Shown piece by piece: positions 12,602-22,300 of a stretch of DNA of 64,000 nt. Made by a program: the position numbers and the translations under genes. Source of the stretch: Bondarzewia mesenterica (taxonomy: Eukaryota; Basidiomycota; Agaricomycetes; Russulales; Bondarzewiaceae); NCBI GenBank assembly GCA_004802705.1, contig SGPL01000064.1:27555-91554 (forward strand), given 5' to 3'. The number at the start of each line of letters is the position of its first letter. The stretch's first letter is position 1. The notes beneath the pieces were generated by a model. The model saw nothing but the letters and a program-made list of their open reading frames with translations, searched no databases and had not been told where the DNA came from.

Positions 12602-13498
12602 TTGAGTTCCTGGTTCGCCGTGCTTACGTATTTACACCCGCTGACGATCCTTGACGATCTCACGATCTCAGCGATGATTTGCAGCTGCAAGAGGCTGCAA
12701 GATCACTTGCAGAAGCTCGGTTTTGCAACGATGTTCGTAACGTTCGTTGGAGTGAATGGAGGACAAACCACTCTTTACCAGCTTATCCCCAGATTCGAAG
12801 GGGATGTCCGAATTGAGGCCGATGTCGGTATTGCCGCCGCAGAGCCAGTATCAGATGTCAACGTGAAGTATGTACTACAGGGTTCTTGTTGGACACGTAG
12901 CATCTCTACTGATCATTGCATAGATACGACGTCCTGTTACTCCCAGGAGGCTCGGTCACCAGTCTACCCAGGAGGGCCAGGAGCACTGGAAAAGGACGTG
13001 CGGTCATCGAGAAGATTGGTCAACTGGTAAGACTCTGAGCCACTAAAATTTGGATTCATTCACAGCTATTCAAAGCCACTCTGTCTGTTATGTAGGCAGA
13101 TGCTGCTCAATGGATCATCGTGTTTTCCCTCGGAGCAAACTGCATGTACTGTCTCTTTTTGGATGAAATCGACTTTTGCGAGCAGTCTGGCTGCCGCTGG
13201 TAAGTTAATATGTATCAGTTCAATTGTCTCAATTTTCCGAGGTCCCAGCGGATGCCTGCTATCACTGAGTCGCTATCATGATTTTATTGACATGCTGGTA
13301 GAACTTTTTATATCCAGTGTCGGCCTCCTCCGGTAGATTGGACGGTAAACGAGCGACGACCCATCATGCATGAGCGTTCGGAGATTTCCTCAATCAATGC
13401 AAGTTTTTTGCTTTACGATGCCTACTTTGAGTAAACTAATAAAATGGAATACCAGGGCCCGCCGTCGATTGGCAGCAAAAGACTGCACTTGTACATGA
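12602..13498 (+). pseudogene. DJ-1/PfpI-like gene, unit 1 copy, disrupted
   Basis: This is the homologue of the unit 2 gene at 16621-17445. Recognisable pieces are HLQKLGFATMFVTFVGVNGG, then after an intron YDVLLLPGG, then WIIVFSLGAN, then GRLDGKRATTHHA. Relative to unit 2 there is an insertion of about 24 bases right after LLLPGG, near 12960, that repeats the local CCCAGGAG motif, with a compensating single-base loss nearby. The Trp codon after ATTHHA is a TGA stop at 13371-13373. The 5' end is unclear. I call it a pseudogene because the stop falls in a conserved block. Confidence 0.55.
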
Positions 13499-13506
13499 CG
13501 GTTAGT

Positions 13507-13657
13507 AATCGTCGACACAGGATTCACTGGTATAGGATCTATAACTGGTCTCCTGCGCGCCGGATAATTTCAATGGCGGGACACTGAGGTCGAGGGTCTC
13601 GAGTCTCTCAGGCGCGAGATTGTGACTGTCGGCAGGAAGGAGAGCACGGTCGTGGTA
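13507..13657 (+). pseudogene. SMI1/KNR4 (SUKH) gene fragment
   Basis: About 150 bases here match the middle of the unit 2 SMI1/KNR4 gene (from about 17878 to about 18005), starting CACAGGATTCACTGGTATAG. They are joined directly to the end of the DJ-1-like copy, so roughly 420 bases that hold the first part of the SUKH domain in unit 2 are missing. The fragment stops at the junction with unit 2 and has no start or end of its own. Confidence 0.7.
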
Positions 13658-13967
13658 TTCAGCATCGTGATCTAGAAGCGGTACACAGGCAGCATGATTA
13701 CGATGTGCAGCTGCGACTCTGCGACTACTATTTATCATTATCAGGTCGCACCGGCAGTACTAGTTCGGGCGAAATGCAGGTTAACATCGCTACCAGTCTC
13801 CATCGTTGATCCCCTGATCCGACGGATCTGACTGCAAGGATTGGGGAAGGGTCATGAACAGGGTCTGTAACTTATGAAGAATGGCATGGATATATTCAAT
13901 GATATTGAAACGTTGTAGAAGTATATCGTGACAGCTGACAGAGATACTCTGACGCCGGGCATCGAAT

Positions 13968-15165
13968 TCACAACTGAGTCTTGCCAGACGTACTGGTTCC
14001 CTTATTGCAGTTCTTTGGTCCAACGCCCCCATATCCACCGCAGTTAGTAGCAGAGCCGGTGTGATCGAGGACAACTGTGAAGGCAGTGCCGTCAGCGAGG
14101 CGACCTGTCTTTTGACCATTCCTGTAAAAACCTAGTGTGATGGTCAATAGCGGGCAGGTACGCTCTGCATCGATCACTGACCGGAAATAGTTCCCCCTTG
14201 ACCTTGATGGTGACATTAAATTCAACATCGGGGATTGCAGGTGCAATTATTGGAAAATATGTATACTTACTGGAGTTCTGTTCTTTGGGAACACACCGAG
14301 TCGCGACGTTGGTTATAGTTTGGCCTTCCTTCGTGCTGGCAAATGGGAATTCGTCACACGAATAACCCGCAGTGAAACCTCTTCACAGACGGTGAGCAGA
14401 TTGAACAGACCCATCATCAGACCAAACTTACTTCTTCGCGCTACAATAGTTCGGATTGGACGAGCCGCAAGCGTTCTTCTTTCGGGCAGCCTGGCAATTG
14501 GGCACGCTGTCACGCTGAACAGTCAAAGACCACTGCTGGACCTGGTTCTTGCAGTAGACGCCGTAGCACATATTGTTCTGATACAAACCGTCAGAATCCA
14601 TTATTGTGCATTATTGTATATGAAAGAGAAAGAGAACTTACACAAACTTCACTGATCTTGCTGCAGTCAAACTCGAGGTTGTATGTGACGAGCACGCGGC
14701 CGCCTTCGTCGACCGATTCTACCTTGCGCCATCGCATTGTCTCGTCGTCATCCCAAGGCGACGTGTCATTGCCGTTGAGCATGCGGGGGTGATTGACTTG
14801 TTCTCGTTTCCCAGACGAGGTGCAAGATCTATATATTTTGAGTAAGTTTATTCAGGAAGCAAGGAGGGTGACTTGGAAGTGCTTACTCCTGGCAAGGATC
14901 ACAGCCCCCATCGCCGCTCGGTCCGTCGTCCTGCATGAGAGAGTAGATGATGAATTGCATCGTCGAGATGTGGACGTTACGCATACTCGACGCATCATTC
15001 CAAAGTCGCGCGCCCCTACATCAACCTGACAAAAAAAACGCGATGAGATCAAGGTCATCCGAAGGTGATGAAACAGTAAGAGTAAGTGCGTACATCACGA
15101 GCGACCACCGATGTCAAGAATACGGTAAGGCTGCCGAGGATGAAAAGATTCTTCAAAGCGAACAT
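13968..15165 (-). CDS. Secreted NucA/NucB-type deoxyribonuclease, copy 2
   Basis: Tandem paralogue of the gene at 9308-10503 with the same exon plan. The ATG at 15163-15165 opens a signal peptide exon (MFALKNLFILGSLTVFL), followed by VDVGARDFGMMRR, a Cys-rich middle and the GYSCDEFPFAST motif, then NSSQGG across the same 21-base exon, and the tail SGKTQL with its stop at 13968-13970. Differences from copy 1 are substitutions scattered through the exons, with no stop or frame change seen, so both copies look functional and under constraint. Its promoter contains TGTATAAAC. The neighbouring forward genes in the unit are DJ-1-like and SUKH. Confidence 0.82.
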
Positions 15166-15215
15166 GTTGCAGTGAAATGGACTGTTGCTGTACTGCAGCC
15201 TCAACAGCGCTGATG

Positions 15216-15221
15216 TTTATA
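15216..15221 (-). promoter_or_regulatory. TATA box of nuclease copy 2
   Basis: TATAAA on the reverse strand within GTGTATAAACATC, about 50 bases upstream of the ATG at 15165, at the same place as in copy 1. Confidence 0.5.
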
Positions 15222-16620
15222 CACCTTGTCGATAGCGAACTATTTGTCAGCGAGCAGCATGATGGTGAATCTTATGCATACAGCATTTCAGCGAAGTCTG
15301 CTTTTGCGCTGAGCGCCGTCAAACAAATGACCACAGTGCACGATCGATGGACACTGGAACTTGTCTTCGAAGTAAATATTCGTGGTGAAATGACGAGCTC
15401 GGAAGGGGTCTGTCCTGATAAATCTGACCCAAAGCATGAAACAGAAGACGTGTATCCGACCCTAGTGAAAAACGAATCATCAACCGCATGCAGTGGCGTA
15501 TGTAACTCATGTAAGGTTGAATTGCCCGTCTTCCTGACGTTGATGCAATACTGAGCGTCAGCGCAAATGAGGCAAGAAGGAAATCGTTACTGCTTGCCAT
15601 AGAACTGAGAGCGGGGGTCATATGATGACTCACTTACCGAGATAAGAAATCGTAGGCTATTTTTCAGACCGTATGAGGAATCCACCATAGTAGAGCATAT
15701 GGGAACGGGGCACGTGTGCTTCGGTGATTGTCGACATTGCAACTCCCTGCCCCATTTCACCGCCAGACGATGCAAGATGGAAGGATGGACATACCTAGTT
15801 GGACATGGTCCATTGTTCCTGTAGAAAAGCATTGGAGAGACATGAGATGAAAAAGGAGTGCAATTGTCTGAGGTCTCTCGAGATAACTGAATAATGCATG
15901 TCAGCTGTTGAATATGAATGCCTGTCAACGAAGTGTTGCACGATGCTCGAAGAACTCTGCGGACACTTTGTCTACCAAAATGCTGTCAAAATCGTACTAG
16001 TAGCAAACCTTCACCCGTAGGGAAAATCATACCGAGCCACCTACGCACCGCAGTAAATGAAGCTTGTAGTCAATAATTCTTGTCCGGTCTGGCAGCGTCA
16101 ATCGGAATGGCTACTATTCAAAACGTTCAAGCTCAAGCTTATAATAAATGGTACATTGATGGATGCTTACAAGCGCAAGAAGATAAAACGGCCATGTAAG
16201 TAACACTAGCGACTATTGATCGATCTGTCTGGTTGAGGCTGTGAGATCGAACAACGGGAATGACCACTTCCGACGTTGCAGCCTGGCGATATGGGCGGAT
16301 CATGGAGCTTCCAATGGGGTTCATCAATCATTGGAGCAAACAAGCACTTACATGACGAGCGCCCTTGAACGAATCAGACGATGTACCCAGGTTGAACGGA
16401 AACTTGTATGTCAACTGTGAAACACTGTGACAAACGCCCTAACCCACCTTCATACGGCCCATCAATCGCTATTCTTCCTACGCAAAAGAACGCGACAAGA
16501 GATGACAAGCTCATTCAAGGACGATGGAAAACGAAAGATGGTAGTCGTTCTCTTCGAGTTGAGTTCCTGGACCGTTCGCTGTGCTTACGTATTTACACCC
16601 ACTGACGATCTCACGATCTC
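15222..16620. other. Unassigned duplicated region of unit 2
   Basis: Counterpart of 10560-12600, shortened. The piece with YKFPFNLGTSSDSFK at about 16350-16420 persists, but the hydrophobic piece near 11330 in unit 1 has no open counterpart. No gene can be called; it may be the remains of a reverse-strand gene. Confidence 0.3.
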
Positions 16621-17445
16621 AGCGATGTCGAGCGCGATGATTTGCAACTGCAGGACCACCTGCAGAAGCTCGGTTTTGCAACGACGTTCGTTGGAGTGAA
16701 TGGAGGTAAAAATAAATTTTACCAGCTTACTCCCAGATTCGAAGGGGAGGATGCCCGAATTGAGGCCGATGCCGATATTGCAGAGCTAGTATTAGATGCC
16801 AATGTGAAGTATGTGCAGGGTTGTTGATGGAGACACGTAGCATTTTCACTGATATCCCGTATAGAGACGACGTTCTGTTACTCCCAGGAGGGCCCGGAGC
16901 ACTGGGAATGGACGGTGCGGTCATCGAGAAGATTGGTCAACTGGTAAGTCATCGCAGACTCTGAACCATTGAAATCTCAATTCATGCAAAGCCACTGTGT
17001 TTGATATGTAGGCAGACGCTGCTACATGGGTAGTCGCGTTTTCCCTTGGAGCAAACTGTACGTGCTGTTTCATTTTCTTGATGAGGTTGACTTTCGCGAG
17101 CAAGTCTGGCTGCCGCTGGTAACATGCATCGTCTCAATTTTCCGAGATCTCAGCCGGTGCATGCTGTTACTGAGTCACAATCATGATTTGATTGGCGTGG
17201 CTCCTAAATGAAACCTGGGCTCAGAGGCTGATAGAGTGCTCTAATTATTTTATCCAGTGTTGGCCTCCTCCGGTAGATTGGACGGTAGACGGGCGACAAC
17301 CCATCATGCATGGGTTTTTGGAGACTTTCTCGATCAATGCAAGTTTTTATTTTATTTTTGATGCCTACTTTGAGTAAACTAATCAAAAACGGAATATCAG
17401 GGCCCGCCGTCGATTGGCAGCCAAAGACTGCACTTGTACATGACG
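16621..17445 (+). CDS. DJ-1/PfpI-like protein, unit 2 copy (5' end undetermined)
   Basis: A DJ-1/PfpI (class I glutamine amidotransferase-like) fold is suggested by DDVLLLPGGPGALG, the segment WVVAFSLGAN, and LASSGRLDGRRATTHHAW followed by FGDFLDQ and GPAVDWQPKTALVHDG. Pieces are joined across introns at about 16807-16862, 16943-17011, 17056-17258 and 17340-17400. In the family the nucleophile elbow normally reads V-C-x-G; here it is F-S-L-G, so the catalytic Cys is replaced by Ser. The first exon begins with SDVERDDLQLQDHL but no start codon could be fixed, so the N-terminus is incomplete in this model. The function is unknown; it may be a non-catalytic relative. Confidence 0.5.
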
Positions 17446-17461
17446 GTTAGTGATCGTCGAC

Positions 17462-18322
17462 ATGTGGACACTCTGCAACGACTTGGTTATTCAAGTGTTT
17501 TTGACAAAAATAGGCAAATACTTCACTGCATACACGATCCCGAACAGCAAAAACGTCACGAAGACAACCGAGGCGCTCATTGCGGCTATGGAGATCACAG
17601 ACATTCAACACACAACTGAACCCGTTCCCGAATCCTTTTCTGCCGCTCTCTCGACCGGCAGCAATAACGACAGCTCACACTGGCGCAACCTTCTCGAGGA
17701 TCTTCGCGCTGTTGCCCAGCGACAAAGCACTGAGGAAGGCGTAGATGAAGATGTGCTCGCCGCTGATCCCTTCATCCGTTTGCCAGCCACGGAGGCTGAT
17801 ATCCATGATGCTGAGGCACGACTCGGACTCCCTCTTCCCGCTGACTACGCGACGTTTTTTGAGGGAATCCGATGGCACAGGATTCACTGGTATAGCATCT
17901 ATGCCTGGTCTCTTGCGCGCCGGACAATTACAATGGCGGGAAGCTGACGCCGAGGGTCTCGAGTCTCTCAGGCTCGAGATTGTGACTGTCGGTGGGAAGG
18001 AGAGCACTGAGTTGACCTTTGAACGTGTCTTGATCATCAGCGACCCAGACGAAGAAGGTATACTATTTCTCGTTGACCCGTCGTTCGTTTCGCGTGCCAA
18101 GGATGAAGTGGTACAACGAACGGGCAAGGCGGTCTCATTGGAGATGGTCAGCCCAGACTGGACGTGAGCCCATTCTATCTTCAATCGTAGATCGATGGTT
18201 ACTGATAGACGGGCGTGAGCAGCTTGATTCTGTTCGTACCCTGGATGGCGAGCACCAAGCAGTTTGACTCCTTTACTGCCTACATCGAAAGGAAGATCGG
18301 AGACGGTTCTGGAAGCGAATGA
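17462..18322 (+). CDS. SMI1/KNR4 (SUKH) domain protein, with one frame break
   Basis: A SUKH-fold protein. The domain starts near IRLPATEADIHDAEARLGLP, followed by LPADYATF, then DGTGFTGIASMPGL, then LTFERVLIISDPDEEG and LVDPSFV. The last exon (from 18253, after an intron at 18164-18252) gives FDSFTAYIE and a stop at 18320-18322. The frame changes at a T6 run (17855-17860): the two halves join if that run were one base shorter, which suggests a sequencing error or a very recent mutation. The ATG at 17462 is the first in frame but is not certain. In fungi SMI1/KNR4 proteins act in cell-wall and growth control; in bacteria SUKH proteins are often immunity factors against nucleases. The role here is unknown. 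Confidence 0.7.
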
Positions 18323-18570
18323 TACTATGAACAAAGAAGACATACATGACGTCGTACTGTGAAGTTTCAGTCTCGTAGGTAAAGTGAGCGGCGTTGGTAG
18401 TCTTGGTACCAAGTAAATGAAAGGCAATATGAACTAATTTTCTTGTTATCTTTCTCCAACGGATAATACTTGGCCTATATAGATGACGGATAAGTATGAC
18501 AGATTGAAATGGAACAAAATCAGTCAAGCTACTACCACTCATCGTGTCATAAACCAGCTACAATTTCGCA

Positions 18571-19165
18571 TCATGCTTGCACATATCGTCGTACGAAAGC
18601 CACTCTTTCCTCCAGCCATCGACAGCTTTCGCCCAACTCCAGATATCGAATATCGAGTTCTCCCAAGATGCGTTGAAACGCTCGTAAACATTTCCACCCA
18701 TCCTCTAAACTGCGAACGCCATCATCCACCATCCAGTCAGGAATTGGGTGGAGAAGAACGAAAGTTGAATGCCGATAGGCGGGCAAGGCGGCTTGAAAGT
18801 CCGGCGAGGTAGTAAAAGTCCGCGGGTCGGAGTTGTTGAGCACCGCGTACACAATAGGATCCACCGCCGACCTGTCGCCCAGTACAATGCCTTGCCCGTC
18901 CATGATCGCCAGCGGCCGCACCGCGAGCTCCCTTATCGTGCTCAAGCTGCGCATCCATGATTGCTTTCTGCATCTCCGGCCTCGCTACGTCGTCCCGGGT
19001 GAATCCTTGCTGCCGCATCACCGTGCGTGCGACCTCGGTTATGCAGACCGTACTGGAAAGTCCAAGGCGTGCTGCGAGGGCATTGCACAGAGTCGTTTTG
19101 CCTGTGGACGATGGACCGACGATGTATATCGCTGAGACCCTTTGAGCTGCTGCGGTGCTCATCAT
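18571..19165 (-). CDS. NadR/Ttd14-type AAA P-loop protein
   Basis: A small P-loop nucleotide-binding protein of about 197 residues. The Walker A motif GPSSTGKTTLCNALAARL lies near the N-terminus, followed by ITEVARTVMRQQGFTRDD and LGDRSAVDPIVYAVL, which are typical of the fungal AAA_28 (NadR/Ttd14) family. The C-terminal half continues to ERVAFVRRYVQA. The two halves are in different frames; the switch falls at a run of three C at 18930-18932, and one base less would make the frame continuous. No GT..AG intron fits there. It is divergent from the RdRP-helicase gene (221 bases between the starts). The substrate is unknown; relatives bind or phosphorylate small ligands. Confidence 0.75.
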
Positions 19166-19386
19166 GTGCAGGTCAAAGCTTGACTTAGCGCCTGTCTATT
19201 TGTGTTGGCTGCTTTTTCAGCCTTCATTACACTGATCTAGGTCCAAAAAACTCGGAATGGCAAGAATCATTCTTCTATCCCCTATCGATCTTCTTGGATG
19301 CTCATGTCAGTAGCATACATATAGCCCGTCCCTTGCAGAACTGCTGCGCATCCTTGCCAGCATCATCCCACCTTTGAGCTTTCACT

Positions 19387-22300
19387 ATGGCGCAACGCTT
19401 CGTCCTACGAGAACCTGTTTCTCCTGAGGATACATCCTGGATTTTCACTGGTATCCCTCCCAGGATAATGAATGTTTCCGCTCCNCCTGCGCCCGGGAAG
19501 CCAACAAGGGGCAAGCTCATCATATTNACCCCCGAAAAAATCACTTTGGAGCTNTCCTCGTTTCCAAGTAACCGCATCCTCTATAATGACGACTCGTCGG
19601 CATTCGTTCTCNCCTCATTCGAAAGACTGAGGTTCCCAGAGGCAAGGCCTTCCGTTGCAACGGACTACATGATCCGGCTGTTCAAAGCCGGGCTTTTTCT
19701 CAATGGAGTACAGTATAGGTTCTATGGACACAGCAACAGTCAGCTGGTAAGACAATTGTCATCCATTCCTGTGCATCTTCAGTTTTGACGAATGAATCAN
19801 AGCGAGGTCGTGGTTGTTTCCTGCGAAAAGCGGACCGTGATGAAGAATTGGATGACCGACTCTATGCAATGGGTGATCTTCAGAAAATTATGAATGTAGC
19901 GAAGCGTAGGCNATAATGGCCAATGCGNTGTNACAATAANCTGAATAGCATCCCTTAGGTTCGAAACGTATAGGTCTCCTGTTTTCCGGAGCTGAACTTG
20001 ACTATATTTTGGACCCTCGATATGTCGGAGACNTNGATGATATCAAGTCCGGAGATGAGAATTTTTCGGACGGTTGTGGTCTCATTTCCAGACGATTAAG
20101 GTGAGTTATGAGTCTCNGTGCTTCAAGTACGCTGGNGATGTCANNGAAACTATGCAGCATGCAGGTTGCGAGGGCCAAAGGTATCGTTTATCAAGGCAAG
20201 CCCTACACGCCATGTGTATTTCAGATCAGGCTCGTGGTAACACTCCTTTACGATCACGAGTGATGCTAACGGATCTTCTAGATATCGTGGATACAAGGTA
20301 ACTNTCTTATCATGCTATGGCAATCCGCAGGTATCAATGCGCTACCAATGATACAGGGTGTNGTGATGTTNCATCCTCCTTTGGATAAAGCCANAAAGAA
20401 TTTCATCGAGTTCCGGAAGAGCATGAAGAAGTTCAATGCGACGGTCGACCATATCTTCTCCGTGGTCAACTGTTCGGCGCCTTATNGCTTTGGCAGGCTC
20501 AACAACGAGATCGTTATCCTCCTATCCAGTCTCGGCATCACAAATGAAGTCTTGTTAAAGAAGCAACAAGAGTATTTCGAGTGGGTTGAGAAAGCATCGT
20601 CGGATGCCATAGCCGGATTTGAGTTTCTCTCTGGTATGGGGAAGCAGACGGTGGCNGAGCGTGTTCTCCTTGAGGGTATTGACTCACCGAGTGTAGCTAA
20701 GGAGATCAAGGCTCTCCAGAAGACCGAGATCGCGTCCTTTCATAAAGATGGAGACATCAGCAAGGAAAGGGTCCGTATGTTTGTGCGGAAGTCGCGACGT
20801 CTTTTTGGAGTTTGTGATCCATTTCGAGTTCTCCGCGAAGGTCAAGTCCACGTNCGCATTACGGCCTCCCGAGTAGGGGCGACAACAGTGAAGGGCCTTG
20901 ANNTTATCGTCGTGCGAAATCCGTGTCTGCACCCTGGTATGTTGTTCGTTTAATGATACATCATATNTGGCTGATCCCGTTACGTGCAGGTGATATCCTC
21001 AAGCTTAGAGCAGTTGAACATCCACAACTTGATCATCTTGTTGANTGTGTTGTATTTCCCTCAGTTGGACGTCGAGCGGCTCCATCTATGAGTTCGGGCG
21101 GAGATCTTGATGGTTCGCTTTTACTNTTTTACTGGAGAATCTTCGTCTAAAGGAGATCTCTTAGGCGACGAATATTTCGTTTGTTGGGATCCCGATTTGG
21201 TGCCTTCAAAGGTGTCAGAAGTATGGCACTTTCCTCATCCCTCATAATATGATANGCGTTGAATGCNNCGGTTCACAGTCTTATACTTATCCACCTAATA
21301 AAGAGTGGTCAAACCCGAGGGTAACTCGTGAAGACCTCGCNAGGCATTTCGCTGCCTACAATAAGTGAGTCATATATAGTTTTCTGGAGATATTGCGTAC
21401 ATACACATCCTATTAGCTCCGGGATGGCAAGGGCTGCAAAGTATCACAACTTATGGGCGCGTTACGCTGAGAACATTGCCTTGAGCAAAGAATGNCAAGA
21501 ACTGAATGCGTTGTACTCTCAAGCCGTTGATGGTGCTCGCATCAAGATCCCAGAGCGACTCNCAAAGACCCCTGAGCCAAAGGAGGATTTCGTCNTAACC
21601 GTTCTATTTTNTGCGGCCACCCAATTTAGCCAGCAGTTCGTTCAGAGGGTCGAAAATACTACNGTATCCCAGCTGGCACGCGAAGATGCTGAAGAACTCA
21701 TCCTTCGTCTTCTTTCTGTCCAAGAGCCTGCCGTATCGGAATACAAGCTCATCAATCTGGCGCGCGCGATTGCTCGAAAGCATAACATCGACTTTCGACC
21801 ATATGTCTCCCATATCAATTTNGGGGCGCTTCTTGCGCATGAGAAATACGAACTCACGANTTTGATAGGTTCCACGCCAGCTAATGANCCATACATATGG
21901 AATAGCCTCCTGCGCTCTGACATAGTGACATCTTCCGAGTTGGCTGACAGGAGCCTTGGGGGCCCATTGCGAGTGCAGCGGCTCTATTCGTCGAAAACAA
22001 ATGGCTTGTACGCNTTCTTTGAATACCTAGAGCGGGCTTTAAGAGAGTATACAAGGAGGCTCCTCATCTTGAAGGTTGTGTAGTCGTTTCATTCGCACTT
22101 GGGTTAGCTCTGATCGATATTCCTTCTTCGAAGATTGATGGCCGTTTTGCAGTTGCAGTCTTTTTACGAGGAGATATACCGTGGGATGACGATGCTCCTG
22201 TGGACGGGCAGAATGTTNTTGTCGCGTCTTTCATGAAAGAATCGGCGGCCAGTGCACCGATGTACAAACCTTGCACCAGCGGCTTCCGCTTGCACTGTAG

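Larger units (their letters stand above)
9034..13657. repeat. Tandem segmental duplication, unit 1
   Basis: This unit of about 4.6 kb begins TTCAGCATCGTGATCT and is followed directly by a second unit that starts with the same bases at 13658. The shared content, in the same order, is a reverse-strand nuclease gene, an unassigned stretch, a forward DJ-1-like gene and a forward SMI1/KNR4 fragment. Matching landmarks include the nuclease stop codons (9308 and 13968) and a block of roughly 100 nearly identical bases beginning near 12420 and 16375. Unit 1 has lost most of its SUKH gene. Confidence 0.85.
13658..18005. repeat. Tandem segmental duplication, unit 2
   Basis: Second unit of the duplication, in the same orientation as unit 1. 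It carries an intact nuclease gene, a DJ-1-like gene without the unit 1 stop codon and the only near-complete SMI1/KNR4 gene. The intermediate region (15170-16590) is shorter than in unit 1, so deletions followed the duplication. Similarity to unit 1 ends near GGAGAGCAC at about 18005. Confidence 0.85.
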
